A DNA stretch of 42,133 nt from Ruegeria sp. (GCF_028066395.1 NZ_JALCBM010000025.1:10109-52241), one strand, 5' to 3'. Counted from the first letter of the stretch, positions 1 through 8,502 are shown. The notes: generated by a model not told the origin, from the sequence alone. Numbers and translations: made by a program.

Positions 1-538
1 GCATCGCAACCACCGTGGACGCCACCCGCGCATCCAGCTTGCGGGTGATCAGGTCACGCGCGGCAATCAGAACAACGGTCGCGACAACCAGAAGCGTTTC
101 GGGTTGGAACCCCTCCAACCCCGGGCGGATGATCATCAGGACGCCTATGAAGCCAACGCCAATGGCGCTCCACCGTCGCCAGCCGACTTTCTCGCCCAGA
201 AACAGCGCGGCCCCCATGGCCACGGCCAGTGGCAGGGCCTGAAACACCGCCGCGACCGTGGACAGATCGATCAGAGACAGCGCGGTCACGAACATCACCG
301 CGCCCAGCCCCTCGCACGCGGCGCGCGCGACCGGCAACAGCGTCCACGCGGCGGGGTCGAAAACCCGTTTGCGCGTCGCAACCGACAGAAGTGCAAAGCT
401 CAGACCGCTGACAACACCCAGCGCAATCAGAATCTGCCCGGTCGGCACGGTGACCGACAGGTGTTTGATAAACATATCCTCGATTGCAAAAGCCGCCATC
501 GATCCGACAAGCAGCAGGATGCCGTTGATGTTGTTCAT
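1..538 (-). CDS. EamA/DMT-family permease (partial, C-terminus outside window)
   Basis: Reading the minus strand from ATG at 538 gives an open frame to the window edge, beginning MNNINGILLLVGSMAAFAIE. It has successive hydrophobic helices: about residues 4-20, 32-50, 66-85, 90-110 and 120-137. The pattern fits the drug/metabolite transporter (EamA) family, inner-membrane exporters of about 290 residues with two five-helix repeats. The sequence ALSLIDLSTVAAVFQALPL followed by a GEKVGWRRW-like loop is characteristic of the first EamA repeat. A GGAAGAG ribosome-binding sequence lies 3 to 4 bases upstream of the ATG, which supports this start. About 60% of the protein is in view. The substrate cannot be told from sequence. 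Confidence 0.85.
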   Translation of the reverse strand, partial: MNNINGILLLVGSMAAFAIEDMFIKHLSVTVPTGQILIALGVVSGLSFALLSVATRKRVFDPAAWTLLPVARAACEGLGAVMFVTALSLIDLSTVAAVFQALPLAVAMGAALFLGEKVGWRRWSAIGVGFIGVLMIIRPGLEGFQPETLLVVATVVLIAARDLITRKLDARVASTVVAM

Positions 539-676
539 AAGCTCTTCCGAAAATCCCGGCAGCCTGCGCAGGACTGCCCCTTGCACAGCAAAACCGCAAG
601 CGGCGCAGTCTGGCAAGAATAATCACCCGGCGATGTATGAATTGATTTGCGATGACCAATCGCGTTTCGTGATAGG

Positions 677-1090
677 TCAGTCCTTGTCGAGCGGCACCCC
701 GTACAGCTCCAGCCGGTGGCCTTTCAGCTTGTAACCTAGCTTGGCGGCGATCTTTTCCTGAAGGGCTTCGATCTCGGGGTCGACGAATTCGATCACCTCG
801 CCCGATTGCATGTCGATCAGGTGATCATGGTGATCGCGTTCGGCATCCTCATAGCGCGCGCGCCCGTCACCGAATTCCAGCCGTTCGAGTATCCCGGCCT
901 CTTCGAACAGTTTCACGGTGCGATAGACGGTGGCGATAGAGATACCCGCATCCTCGGCCGAGGCGCGGGCATACAGCTCCTCGACATCCGGGTGATCGTC
1001 GCTTTGTTGCAGCACATGCGCGATGGTTCGGCGCTGGCCTGTCATGCGCAGGCCCTTGGCTTCGCAACGGGCGATGATCGTGTCGGACAT
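677..1090 (-). CDS. fur: Fur-family metalloregulator (Fur/Mur type)
   Basis: This 137-residue cytoplasmic DNA-binding protein has the Fur fold. The winged helix spans about residues 1-80, with the recognition helix SIATVYRTVKLF at 51-62. The dimerisation/metal domain carries the HHDH cluster at 87-90. The only cysteine is Cys9, so the CxxC structural zinc sites of E. coli Fur are absent. It lacks the Irr-type haem motif and the divergent Irr recognition helix. In Rhodobacteraceae this subtype is usually the Mn-responsive repressor (Mur) of manganese or iron uptake genes; the metal is inferred from the family. GAGGGGG precedes the ATG and supports the start. The gene stands alone, between an EamA permease and an EEP-fold protein. 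Confidence 0.93.
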   Translation of the reverse strand: MSDTIIARCEAKGLRMTGQRRTIAHVLQQSDDHPDVEELYARASAEDAGISIATVYRTVKLFEEAGILERLEFGDGRARYEDAERDHHDHLIDMQSGEVIEFVDPEIEALQEKIAAKLGYKLKGHRLELYGVPLDKD

Positions 1091-1167
1091 GAAGTTGCCC
1101 CCTCAAGGATAGTTCGGGTGTCTGTCTTAATACGGATGGGCGGGCGGCGCCACCGGGGAATCGCGGC

Positions 1168-1881
1168 TCAGGCCGCGCGCTGCAGATCAGCCCAGACCGG
1201 CAGATGGTCCGAGGCGATATGCGCAGGCCGCGCGTCATGCACCCCGTGTGCCATCGCCTGCAACCCCTGCCCCAGCGCGATCCGGTCCAGCGCGCCCAAC
1301 GGCTGCGCCGCCGGAAAGCTGGGCACCGGCGGCAGGAACCGCATATCGGGCGCCAGATGGTCCAACACCGGCTGCCGGGACCATTCGTTGAAATCCCCGG
1401 CCCAGACGGTGGGCATCTGCACCAGGTCAGAATCAAAGCGGCGCAAATGAGTGATCTGCTGGCGACGCGATGCGGACAGCAGGCCCAGATGCATCCCCAT
1501 CACCCGCAGTGGCCCTATCTGGGTTTCGAACTCGACCCGCACAGCGCCGCGCGGCTCCAGCCCCGGCAGATCGTGATGTGCGGTGTGGTGCACCTGTATC
1601 GCGTCTCCGCGCCAGATCACGGCATTGCCATGCCAGCCCAGACTACCCGCGCCACCCAGATCAACCACCTGCCAGCCCGATTCTTCCAGCATGAAGTGGG
1701 GTAGCGCCGCAGGGCGTGGCGGCAGGCGCTTGTCGGCCTCTTGCAGGACAACGATATCGGCCTGCATCCCGTCCAAAACCTGCAGGATGCGCTGCGGCTG
1801 CCTGCGAAAGTCCAGCCCGACGCATTTCTGAATGTTGTAACTGGCGATACGCAGGGTTCGGGTCATCGGCATGCGTACCAT
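1168..1881 (-). CDS. Endonuclease/exonuclease/phosphatase (EEP) family protein
   Basis: The EEP metal-dependent hydrolase fold is shown by SYNIQKCVG near the N-terminus, DIVVLQEADKR, the active-site GDFNEW and the C-terminal SDHLPVWADL. Those Asn, Glu, Asp-Asn and Asp-His positions are the usual Mg-binding and catalytic residues. The protein is about 237 residues from ATG 1881. ATGs at 1872 and 1866 are equally possible because none has a strong ribosome-binding site, and a further in-frame extension would overlap selO. No signal peptide is visible, so it is probably cytoplasmic. The substrate (nucleic acid, phosphoinositide-like or other phosphodiester) is unknown. It lies 73 bases downstream of selO on the same strand and is probably cotranscribed. 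Confidence 0.88.
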   Translation of the reverse strand: MVRMPMTRTLRIASYNIQKCVGLDFRRQPQRILQVLDGMQADIVVLQEADKRLPPRPAALPHFMLEESGWQVVDLGGAGSLGWHGNAVIWRGDAIQVHHTAHHDLPGLEPRGAVRVEFETQIGPLRVMGMHLGLLSASRRQQITHLRRFDSDLVQMPTVWAGDFNEWSRQPVLDHLAPDMRFLPPVPSFPAAQPLGALDRIALGQGLQAMAHGVHDARPAHIASDHLPVWADLQRAA

Positions 1882-1954
1882 TTTGCACCGTTGGGCCGCA
1901 GATTGACCAATGTTTTGTGCAACCCCCAACGCCGTTTGGTTTTGACGCCTGTGA

Positions 1955-3373
1955 TCATGTCCCGCAGAACGTGGCACTGACCACTTCGTCGGAGGCCGGA
2001 GGGTTCATCAACTCTGCCGCGTCGGGCTGGTCCGTATAGGGCTGCGCCAGCACCGCGTTCAGACGATGGAAAGGCGCGTAGTCACCCTGCACTGCTGCCT
2101 GAATCATCTGTTCAACCCGGTGATTTCGCGGGATGAAAGCCGGGTTGGCGGATTGCATTGTGGCCTTGGGGTCAGCCTCGCGCTGCAACCGGGCCTGCCA
2201 GCCTTCGGCCCAGCCGTCAAACGCCTCGGGGTCGGTGAACTGGTCGCGGGGAGCACTACCGCCCAGCGCGCGGAAGGTGTTGGTGAAATCCGCCTGATTC
2301 TGCGCCATGCGGGTCAACAGGTCCGAGATCAGTTGCAGGTCGCCATCCTCGGCGCGGGTCAGACCGATCTTGGCGCGGAAGCGGCGCAGCCAGTTGTCCT
2401 GCAACAGGTCGGGCATGGCGTGGACGATCTCGGTCGCCTCTTCCACGGCGGCCTCCTTGTCCTCAGCCTGCTGGATCAAAGCGGTGGCCAGTTGCGCCAG
2501 GTTCCACACGGCGATATCGGGCTGGTTGGAATAGGCATAGCGCCCCATCCGGTCGATCGAACTGTAGACCGTGTTGGGGTGATAAGTGTCCATGAAGGCA
2601 CAGGGACCATAGTCGATGGTCTCGCCGGAAATGGCGCAATTGTCGGTATTCATCACCCCGTGGATAAAGCCCACACTCATCCATCCGGCAATCAGGCGCG
2701 CCTGCGCATCGCGCACGGCCCGCAACAGGCCCATCGGACCGTCGGCCTGCGGGTAATGCCGCGCGATGGCGTAATCGATCAACTGTCGCAGGTGGTCCAA
2801 CTGCCCGCGCGCCGCGAAGACCTGAAATGTGCCCACACGCAGATGGCTGTGCGCCACGCGGGTCAGCACCGCACCGGGCATCGGGCCTTCACGCAGAACG
2901 ATCTCGCCGGTTTCCACGGCGGCCAGAGCCCGCGTGGTCGGGATGCCCAGCGCATGCATCGCTTCGGACACGACATATTCACGCAGCACCGGACCCAGCC
3001 ACGCCCTCCCGTCCCCCTGCCGCGAGAACGGCGTACGGCCCGAACCCTTGAGCTGAATGTCGCGCCGGATGCCATCCGTGCCAACGGTTTCGCCCAGCAA
3101 AACCGCGCGTCCATCGCCAAGCTGCGGGTTGTAATGGCCGAACTGATGCCCGGAATAAAGCTGCGCCAGCGGCTCGGCCCCTTCCGGCAGGGTGTTGCCC
3201 GCAAACGCCTCGGCCATGTCCTGCAGATCGCCGGATGAGACGTTCAGGATGCGTGCCAGCGGTTCATTGAAGGCAATCATCTTCGGCGCACGCACCGGTT
3301 CCGGCGCTTGCCGGGCGAAAAAGCCATCCGGCAGTCGGGCATAGCTGTTGTCGAACGGGATCGTCAGGGTCAT
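1955..3373 (-). CDS. selO: SelO/YdiU pseudokinase-fold protein AMPylase
   Basis: At 472 residues it is close to E. coli SelO (478). Family motifs are [17 protein letters not shown] at about 74-90, [10 protein letters not shown] at 109-118, HGVMNTDN at 238-245 (metal-binding Asn) and [10 protein letters not shown] at 253-262 (DFG-like Asp). SelO transfers AMP from ATP onto Ser, Thr or Tyr of target proteins, with a role in redox stress in characterised members. The protein ends FCGT, so Cys470 sits at the antepenultimate position that holds selenocysteine in vertebrate SelO, but there is no partner cysteine three residues before it. The start is the ATG at 3373. The preceding gene on the other strand is the divergent cupin gene. 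Confidence 0.95.
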   Translation of the reverse strand: MTLTIPFDNSYARLPDGFFARQAPEPVRAPKMIAFNEPLARILNVSSGDLQDMAEAFAGNTLPEGAEPLAQLYSGHQFGHYNPQLGDGRAVLLGETVGTDGIRRDIQLKGSGRTPFSRQGDGRAWLGPVLREYVVSEAMHALGIPTTRALAAVETGEIVLREGPMPGAVLTRVAHSHLRVGTFQVFAARGQLDHLRQLIDYAIARHYPQADGPMGLLRAVRDAQARLIAGWMSVGFIHGVMNTDNCAISGETIDYGPCAFMDTYHPNTVYSSIDRMGRYAYSNQPDIAVWNLAQLATALIQQAEDKEAAVEEATEIVHAMPDLLQDNWLRRFRAKIGLTRAEDGDLQLISDLLTRMAQNQADFTNTFRALGGSAPRDQFTDPEAFDGWAEGWQARLQREADPKATMQSANPAFIPRNHRVEQMIQAAVQGDYAPFHRLNAVLAQPYTDQPDAAELMNPPASDEVVSATFCGT

Positions 3374-3461
3374 GCGGCAAACATAAGCAACCGGCCCGCG
3401 ATTGCCATAGCGGATCGCCCTGCCCCATGCTTAACTGAGCCTGAATGCCAGAGGGACCGCC

Positions 3462-3881
3462 ATGACCGCCGATCAGATCATCGCCCACCTGAACCTGCAG
3501 CCCCACCCCGAGGGCGGCTGGTATCGCGAGACATGGAAGGCCGACAATCCGGGCCGCGCCACCGGCACCTGCATCTATTTCCTGCTGCGCGCCGGTGAAA
3601 GCAGCCACTGGCACCGCGTCGATGCCACCGAGATCTGGCTGTATCACGCAGGCGCCCCCCTGATTCTGTCGATCAGCGCCACCGATGAAGGCCCGGCAAC
3701 CGATCATCTGCTGACATCGAACCTGACCGAAGGCGCGCCGCAACTGATCGTGCCCGAAGGCCATTGGCAGGCCGCGCGCAGCACCGGAGAGTACACTCTT
3801 GTCAGTTGTACAGTGTCCCCGGGCTTTCAATTCGAGGGGTTCGAGCTGGCCGCACCGGGGTTCGATATCCGTCGAAACTGA
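3462..3881 (+). CDS. Cupin (DUF985/Cupin_5) family protein
   Basis: This 139-residue single-domain cupin has the hallmark PHPEGGWYRETW at about 14-25 and SSHWHRVDATEIWLYHAG at about 47-64. That arrangement, with two histidines and a glutamate, forms the metal or ligand pocket of the Cupin_5 family (YML079w-like). Structures in this family resemble sugar epimerase-type jelly rolls, but no reaction is firmly assigned. The ATG is preceded by AGAGGGACCGCC, which fits a ribosome-binding site. It is transcribed away from selO; the 88 bases between them must hold both promoters. No signal peptide is seen. Confidence 0.9.
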   Translation: MTADQIIAHLNLQPHPEGGWYRETWKADNPGRATGTCIYFLLRAGESSHWHRVDATEIWLYHAGAPLILSISATDEGPATDHLLTSNLTEGAPQLIVPEGHWQAARSTGEYTLVSCTVSPGFQFEGFELAAPGFDIRRN

Positions 3882-3891
3882 CCTCACAACC

Positions 3892-3939
3892 TATGGCAGA
3901 GATGTCACAGGCCACAGTTTTTCCCCGGGTTCTGCCATA
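3892..3939. repeat. Perfect 9-bp inverted repeat with 30-nt spacer
   Basis: TATGGCAGA at 3892-3900 and TCTGCCATA at 3931-3939 are exact reverse complements. They begin 11 bases after the cupin stop and end 66 bases before the next ATG (4006). The spacer contains a TTTTT run, but no T-tract follows the second arm, so it is not a canonical terminator. It could be an RNA stem or a paired operator; the role is unknown. Confidence 0.55.
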
Positions 3940-4005
3940 ATGAGACCACCAAAACCTGCAGCTTGGGTAAAATTCATTATTTTAAGCGTATTGGGATAGT
4001 TGGTT

Positions 4006-4287
4006 ATGAGTGATCCGGAACAGAGTGAAAATCCATTGGATTACCCCAGATTGCGTCTGGATCGACAAATGGCGAAGATCCTTATGTGGTTGAAGCTGGG
4101 GATCGGTGCGGCCGGTTTTACCATCGTCATTGGATATCTGGTTCTAAGCAAGGCTGAGTTCGGCAGCAGTTTGGGTGGCTATGTTCTCGTGTCATTCGTC
4201 CTGCTGATGATCCTGATCCTGGGCGTGCGCGATATGCTGTCCCTTGGTCTGGCCAAGCAGTCCGAACGGAAGACACGCAAGAAGTAA
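4006..4287 (+). CDS. Small two-helix membrane protein of unknown function
   Basis: The 93-residue protein starts MSDPEQSENPLDYPRLRLD. It has a charged N-terminal tail, a hydrophobic segment at about residues 26-46 (LKLGIGAAGFTIVIGYLVLS), a second at about 53-72 (GGYVLVSFVLLMILILGV) and a basic C-terminus ending RKTRKK. Positive residues on both ends suggest both termini in the cytoplasm. I recognise no family. The ATG at 4006 is preferred over an upstream in-frame TTG at 4000, which has no ribosome-binding site of its own. Upstream DNA is AT-rich (AAAATTCATTATTTT), so it probably has its own promoter. Base composition is somewhat lower in GC than that of its neighbours. Confidence 0.7.
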   Translation: MSDPEQSENPLDYPRLRLDRQMAKILMWLKLGIGAAGFTIVIGYLVLSKAEFGSSLGGYVLVSFVLLMILILGVRDMLSLGLAKQSERKTRKK

Positions 4288-4320
4288 CGGCGCAGTGTTT
4301 CAGTACATGGTGTCCTGACC

Positions 4321-5448
4321 CTAGCCCCGCACTGCCACATCGCGTGCCGGGGCGGACACGACTCCGCCGCCCACCAGCGCCGCCACCCCGGTGGTTCCGG
4401 GACCCGAGGTCGGCAACCCGCGCGCCACCCGCACGGCGAGATAGGCAAAAGCCTGCGCTTCCAGCATGTCCCCGTCAAGATCAACGACCTCAACCGGATC
4501 GACGGGGCAATCGAGCGACACGCGCAGCATCTCCATCAGCACCGGATTGTGACGGCCACCACCGGTGACCAGAACCCGGGCGGGCGGTTTCGGGCAATGC
4601 TCCATCCCCTGCGCCACCCCGGCGGCGCACATGGCGGTCAGGGTGGCCACCGCATCGGCATCGCCCAATTGCTGTACCAGTTGGATCATCTGGGCAAAGT
4701 CGTTGCGATCCAGTGACTTGGGCGGCATGCGGGCAAAGAACGGCTCGGCCAGAAACAACTCCAGCGCGCCGGGTTCCACGGTGCCACGGCGCGCCACCGC
4801 ACCGTCACGATCCATCGGCTGGCCCAGCCGCGCCTGCATCAGGTCATCGACCGGAGCGTTGGCCGGGCCAGTGTCAAAGGCCAGCAACGCGCCGGGGGCC
4901 TCGGGGCCGTCAAAAGACGGATCAACATAGGTCAGGTTGCCCACCCCACCGAGGTTCAGGAAGCACAAGGGCTGACCCGCGCCGATCCATTTGGCGCAGG
5001 CAAAGTGGAAGAACGGCGCCAGCGGCGCGCCCTCGCCCCCCATGGCCACATCATCGCTGCGGAAATCCCAGACCACCGGCAGGCCCAGCGCCTGTGACAG
5101 CCCGTTGCCATCGCCCACCTGCAGGGTGCCGCGCCCGCGCGGCTCATGCGCCAGGGTCTGGCCGTGAAAGCCGATCAGGTCGACCTCTTCGAACTCCGAC
5201 AGGGCCTCGGCATGGGCTTGGGTGACCAACTCTGCGGCCGCTTCGACCTGCGGCCCGTGCCATTGCCCCAGCGCATCGCGCAGCACCGCGCGTTCCTCAG
5301 CGGAATAAGCGCGATACCCGGTGGGCCCGAAACCCAGGATCGCCTGCCCGTCGGTTTCCACCACAGCGGCATCCACCCCGTCCAGCGAAGTGCCCGACAT
5401 CGCCCCCAGCGCCCGCACCGCCCCATGTTTTGCAATGGCCTTATTCAT
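4321..5448 (-). CDS. anmK: Anhydro-N-acetylmuramic acid kinase
   Basis: The 375-residue protein begins with the diagnostic nucleotide-binding loop [20 protein letters not shown] at about 16-35. Further AnmK motifs are [42 protein letters not shown] and [14 protein letters not shown]. AnmK cleaves and phosphorylates 1,6-anhydroMurNAc to MurNAc-6-phosphate in the cytoplasm, a step of peptidoglycan recycling. Its upstream partner NagZ is encoded at 19337-20344 in this window, but not in the same operon. The gene is divergent from tyrS, with 63 bases between the start codons. That pairing of anmK and tyrS recurs in many alphaproteobacteria. Confidence 0.95.
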   Translation of the reverse strand: MNKAIAKHGAVRALGAMSGTSLDGVDAAVVETDGQAILGFGPTGYRAYSAEERAVLRDALGQWHGPQVEAAAELVTQAHAEALSEFEEVDLIGFHGQTLAHEPRGRGTLQVGDGNGLSQALGLPVVWDFRSDDVAMGGEGAPLAPFFHFACAKWIGAGQPLCFLNLGGVGNLTYVDPSFDGPEAPGALLAFDTGPANAPVDDLMQARLGQPMDRDGAVARRGTVEPGALELFLAEPFFARMPPKSLDRNDFAQMIQLVQQLGDADAVATLTAMCAAGVAQGMEHCPKPPARVLVTGGGRHNPVLMEMLRVSLDCPVDPVEVVDLDGDMLEAQAFAYLAVRVARGLPTSGPGTTGVAALVGGGVVSAPARDVAVRG

Positions 5449-5511
5449 GGCCTTTTCCTTCTGTCCCTCGGCCCCTATAAGTTGCCCCGCAATTCAACCC
5501 TGAGGCAAGAC

Positions 5512-6756
5512 ATGACCTACCATCCCAAATCGGATTTCATCGCAGTGATGATGGAGCGTGGCTTTTTGGCCGACTGCACCGATTATCAGGGCCTTGACGA
5601 GGCGCTGATCAGCGGGGTGCAGACAGCCTATATCGGCTATGACGCCACAGCTCAGTCGCTGCATGTGGGTCATCTGATGAACATCATGGTCTTGCGCTGG
5701 CTGCAAAAGACCGGCCACAAACCGATCACCCTGATGGGCGGCGGCACCACCAAGGTGGGCGATCCTTCGTTCCGGTCGGACGAACGCCCCTTGCTGGGCC
5801 CCGAGCAAATCGACGCCAATATCGCGGGCATGCAACAGGTTTTTGCCAAATACTTGTCGTATGACGACAGCGAAACCGGCGCGCTGATGCTGAACAACGC
5901 CGAATGGCTGGACGGGCTGAACTATCTCGATTTCCTGCGCGATATCGGGCGACATTTCTCGGTCAACCGGATGCTGTCCTTCGAGTCGGTGAAATCACGG
6001 CTGGATCGGGAACAATCGCTGAGCTTCCTCGAATTCAACTACATGATCCTGCAGGCCTATGACTTTCTGGAACTGAACCGCCGCTATAGCTGCGTTCTGC
6101 AGATGGGCGGATCGGACCAGTGGGGCAATATCGTCAACGGCATCGACCTGACCCGCCGCGTACTGGATCACGAGATTTACGGCCTAACCACCCCGCTGCT
6201 GACCACCAGCGACGGGCGCAAGATGGGTAAATCTCAGGGCGGCGCAGTCTGGTTGAATGGCGATATGCTGAGCCCGTATGAGTTCTGGCAATTCTGGCGC
6301 AACACCACCGACGCCGATGTTGGCCGGTTCCTGAAAATCTTCACCGAACTGCCGGTAGACGAATGCGACCGTCTGGGTGCGCTGGAAGGGTCCGAGATCA
6401 ACGAAGCCAAGGTGCGTCTGGCCAACGAAGTCACCGCCCTGCTGCACGGGGCCCCGGCCGCAGCAACAGCCGAGGCCACCGCGCGCGAGGTGTTCGAAAA
6501 AGGCGGCGTTGGGGACGACCTGCCGACCCTGACCCTGGCCGAAGCGGATGTGCCGATTTCCATCGTGCAATTGATCGTCAAATCGGGCCTTGCCAAATCG
6601 GGGAAAGAGGCCAAGCGCCTGATCGCCGAAAACGGCGCCAAGATGGACGATGCGCCGCTGACCGATGCCGGGCTGATGATCGACGCGGGCGCTCTGTCCT
6701 CGCCGATCAAGCTGAGCGCGGGCAAGAAGCGGCACGCGCTGGTGCAACTGGGCTAA
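5512..6756 (+). CDS. tyrS: Tyrosyl-tRNA synthetase
   Basis: The 414-residue class I aminoacyl-tRNA synthetase charges tRNA-Tyr. The HIGH-type motif is HVGH at 51-54 within [19 protein letters not shown]. The KMSKS-type loop is KMGKS at about 237-241, just after [14 protein letters not shown]-terminal S4-like RNA-binding domain follows at about residue 345. Length and motif spacing are normal for the bacterial TyrZ/TyrS type. The open frame extends upstream to 5146, but that part overlaps anmK. ATG 5512, preceded by TGAGGCAAGAC, gives the correct N-terminus. An intrinsic terminator follows 24 bases after the stop. Confidence 0.97.
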   Translation: MTYHPKSDFIAVMMERGFLADCTDYQGLDEALISGVQTAYIGYDATAQSLHVGHLMNIMVLRWLQKTGHKPITLMGGGTTKVGDPSFRSDERPLLGPEQIDANIAGMQQVFAKYLSYDDSETGALMLNNAEWLDGLNYLDFLRDIGRHFSVNRMLSFESVKSRLDREQSLSFLEFNYMILQAYDFLELNRRYSCVLQMGGSDQWGNIVNGIDLTRRVLDHEIYGLTTPLLTTSDGRKMGKSQGGAVWLNGDMLSPYEFWQFWRNTTDADVGRFLKIFTELPVDECDRLGALEGSEINEAKVRLANEVTALLHGAPAAATAEATAREVFEKGGVGDDLPTLTLAEADVPISIVQLIVKSGLAKSGKEAKRLIAENGAKMDDAPLTDAGLMIDAGALSSPIKLSAGKKRHALVQLG

Positions 6757-6780
6757 GCGGCCCTATCCCACAAAAGGAAA

Positions 6781-6812
6781 CGGCCACCCCAACTGGGTGG
6801 CCGTTTTTCTTT
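6781..6812 (+). terminator. Intrinsic terminator of tyrS
   Basis: CGGCCACCC (6781-6789), a CAACT loop and GGGTGGCCG (6795-6803) form a perfect 9-bp GC-rich stem followed directly by TTTTTCTTT. It lies 24 bases after the tyrS stop and 15 bases before the stop of the convergent Gly-rich gene. In the opposite direction it lacks a good T-tract, although AAAAGGAAA precedes it. Confidence 0.9.
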
Positions 6813-6827
6813 CAGTCGATAGGGGCG

Positions 6828-7550
6828 TTAGCCGCGGCCCTTGCCGCCTTTACCACCACCTTTACCGGAGCCATCATTTCCCTTTCCACCGCCTTTTCCG
6901 GGTCCGTCATGGCCCTTGCCGCCACCGTGGCCACCTTTACCGCCACCTTTTCCGGGCCCGTCCTTGCCCTTACCTCCGCCTTTGCCGGGACCGTCCTTCC
7001 CTTTCCCGCCGCCTTTACCGGGACCATCACTGCCACCACCGTCGCCGGGACCGTCATTACCACCACCGTCGCCGGGACCGTCATTACCACCGCCATCGCC
7101 GGGACCGTCATTACCACCACCGTCGCCGGGGCCGTCATTACCGCCGCCATTACCGGGGCCATCATTACCACCGCCGTCACCGGGTCCATCATTGCCACCA
7201 TTGCCCGGACCATCAGCTTGTGCCCGGTCCGAGGAACGATCCTCACCCCGGTTGGTTTCCCCGATCGATGCCGTCGGCAGATCGGTCAGCAATGCAGCAA
7301 GCCCTGGGCACTGCGCCCCGGTCACCTGCAATGTCGTCTCGAAATCCGAGCGTTGCTGCAAACGCTCCAGAAAACTAGGCGTGACCTGCGTGCAGTCGCA
7401 CAGCGCCGTATAGTAACCCGCATTTGCCAGATCGCGGGCCGTGCGCCAGTTGCAGGTCTCTGACGCCGCCGCGGCACTGCTTGCCGCCATCAGCCCCATG
7501 ACAGGCACGGCAACCACCGCACCCAATCCGTGTTTCGTTAACTTTCGCAT
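6828..7550 (-). CDS. Secreted Gly-rich tandem-repeat protein with acidic then basic halves
   Basis: The 240-residue protein opens with a Sec-type signal (MRKLTKHGLG then a hydrophobic Ala-rich stretch, cleavage near AAAAS at about 26-30). A small domain at about 31-95 has four cysteines (33, 51, 53, 81) that could form two disulfides. From about residue 112 it is pure repeat. First come 9-residue units of the form GDGGGNDGP, net acidic, to about 177. Then Lys-rich units of the form GKGGGKGKDGP, strongly basic, run to the end. The ATG at 7550 is chosen because GGAAGGAGGT precedes it; an upstream extension to 7628 has none. The protein is presumably periplasmic or extracellular and disordered. 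I recognise no family. Confidence 0.8.
   Translation of the reverse strand: MRKLTKHGLGAVVAVPVMGLMAASSAAAASETCNWRTARDLANAGYYTALCDCTQVTPSFLERLQQRSDFETTLQVTGAQCPGLAALLTDLPTASIGETNRGEDRSSDRAQADGPGNGGNDGPGDGGGNDGPGNGGGNDGPGDGGGNDGPGDGGGNDGPGDGGGNDGPGDGGGSDGPGKGGGKGKDGPGKGGGKGKDGPGKGGGKGGHGGGKGHDGPGKGGGKGNDGSGKGGGKGGKGRG
7017..7217 (-). repeat. 27-bp in-frame tandem repeat (acidic GDGGGNDGP units)
   Basis: This is the coding array for residues 112-178 of the Gly-rich protein. Units of 27 bases, read on the plus strand as GGGACCGTCATTACCACC plus CCGTCGCC with a few base changes, are repeated six to seven times head to tail. Differences between units are mostly third-codon or Asp/Asn changes. A second array of 33-base and irregular Lys-rich units continues from 7016 down to 6831. 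Such arrays change copy number easily. Confidence 0.85.
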
Positions 7551-7676
7551 ACCAGTTACCTCCTTCCCCGCAAACACGCCAACGTGTCCGGTTCTCTGTT
7601 CCCGAATTGGGCACTGATCGTGAAGCACAGCTTAAGATTTGCTGAGAATCGCTTCAGGACGGCCCAGCCATCGCGG

Positions 7677-7705
7677 TGGACTTCGGGCCTTAGACGCGGT
7701 AAATG
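7677..7705 (+). promoter_or_regulatory. Possible promoter of the SDR gene
   Basis: TGGACT (7677-7682) and TAAATG (7700-7705) are separated by 17 bases and are placed suitably for transcription into the SDR gene at 7739. The match to sigma-70 consensus is moderate. The -10 overlaps the left arm of the palindrome at 7703-7718, which would suit repression. Confidence 0.35.
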
Positions 7706-7718
7706 AACAACTGTTCAT
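7703..7718. promoter_or_regulatory. Perfect operator-like palindrome upstream of the SDR gene
   Basis: ATGAACA (7703-7709), AC, TGTTCAT (7712-7718) is an exact 7-bp inverted repeat with a 2-bp spacer. It ends five bases before the ribosome-binding site GGAAGGAGG of the SDR gene and overlaps a possible -10 box. The size and symmetry are typical of TetR-family operators. No regulator gene is adjacent. Confidence 0.6.
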
Positions 7719-7738
7719 ATCCCCGGAAGGAGGCCCCA

Positions 7739-8494
7739 ATGCAGCTGACCACAACCGCCGCTCTCGTCACCGGAGGCGCCTCGGGCCTGGGTGAGGCAAC
7801 CGCCCGCCATTTCGCCGAAAACGGCGCGCAGGTCACGATTGTGGATCGCGACAGCGAACGCGGCCCACAGGTCGCAGCCGAAATCGGCGGGCATTTCGTG
7901 GAAACGGACGTGACCGATGAAGCTTCGGTCGCGGCAGCGGTTGCGCAGGCCGTGGACCGGATGGGCAAGATCACGGCAACGGTGAATTGCGCGGGCATCG
8001 CCTATGGCATCAAGACTGTTGGCCGGGACGGCCCCCACCCTCTGGACGCCTTCCAGCGCACCATCGACATCAATCTGGTGGGCACCTTCAACGTCTCGCG
8101 CCTTGCGGCCGAGGCGATGGCCGGGAATGACCCCGAACCCGATGGCGCGCGCGGGGTGATCATCAACACCGCCTCAATTGCGGCCTTTGACGGACAAAAG
8201 GGTCAGGCGGCCTACGCGGCCTCAAAGGGGGGCGTGGTTGGCATGACCCTGCCCATGGCGCGCGATCTGGCCGCAAGCGGTATCCGGGTGATGACCATCG
8301 CACCGGGCATCTTCATGACCCCGATGCTGGCCAGCCTGCCGCAAGAGGTTCAGGCCCAACTGGCCGCAGACGTCCCCAACCCCGCCCGCCTGGGCGACCC
8401 GCGCGAATACGCCCGTCTGGCCGGATTCATCGTCGAAATGGGCTATCTGAACGGAGAGGTCATCCGCATCGACGGCGCGCTAAGGATGCGCTAG
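7739..8494 (+). CDS. SDR-family dehydrogenase, 3-hydroxyacyl-CoA dehydrogenase type-2-like
   Basis: The 251-residue classical short-chain dehydrogenase has TGGASGLG (11-18) for NAD binding, an acidic residue after strand 2 (VDRD) favouring NAD, NCAG (83-86), the catalytic Ser in INTASIAAF and YAASK (159-163). The C-terminal part [20 protein letters not shown] and the whole layout resemble human HSD17B10 and bacterial 3-hydroxyacyl-CoA dehydrogenases, which oxidise 3-hydroxyacyl-CoA in beta-oxidation. The substrate is therefore likely, not proven. ATG 7739 is preferred because GGAAGGAGG precedes it; the upstream ATG at 7703 lies within the palindrome. The sugar acetyltransferase follows after 8 bases, so they are probably cotranscribed. 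Confidence 0.9.
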   Translation: MQLTTTAALVTGGASGLGEATARHFAENGAQVTIVDRDSERGPQVAAEIGGHFVETDVTDEASVAAAVAQAVDRMGKITATVNCAGIAYGIKTVGRDGPHPLDAFQRTIDINLVGTFNVSRLAAEAMAGNDPEPDGARGVIINTASIAAFDGQKGQAAYAASKGGVVGMTLPMARDLAASGIRVMTIAPGIFMTPMLASLPQEVQAQLAADVPNPARLGDPREYARLAGFIVEMGYLNGEVIRIDGALRMR

Positions 8495-8502
8495 CAAGAC
8501 CC

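Noticed and set aside
54-659. 201-codon minus-strand frame at the left edge
   Set aside because: Arg/Gly-rich shadow in another frame of the EamA permease, which reads as clean membrane helices from 538.
5146-5511. A 5' extension of the tyrS frame adding 122 codons
   Set aside because: It runs antisense through anmK and the real TyrRS N-terminus with a ribosome-binding site begins at 5512.
7017-7217. Regular repeats considered as a CRISPR array
   Set aside because: Units are contiguous with no unique spacers and keep a reading frame, so this is a coding tandem repeat.
6797-7413. Three long plus-strand frames across the Gly-rich gene (His/Arg-rich, Pro-rich and Thr/Ala-rich)
   Set aside because: All are shadows of the GC-rich tandem repeat; none has a start signal, and the minus-strand frame has a signal peptide and strong ribosome-binding site.
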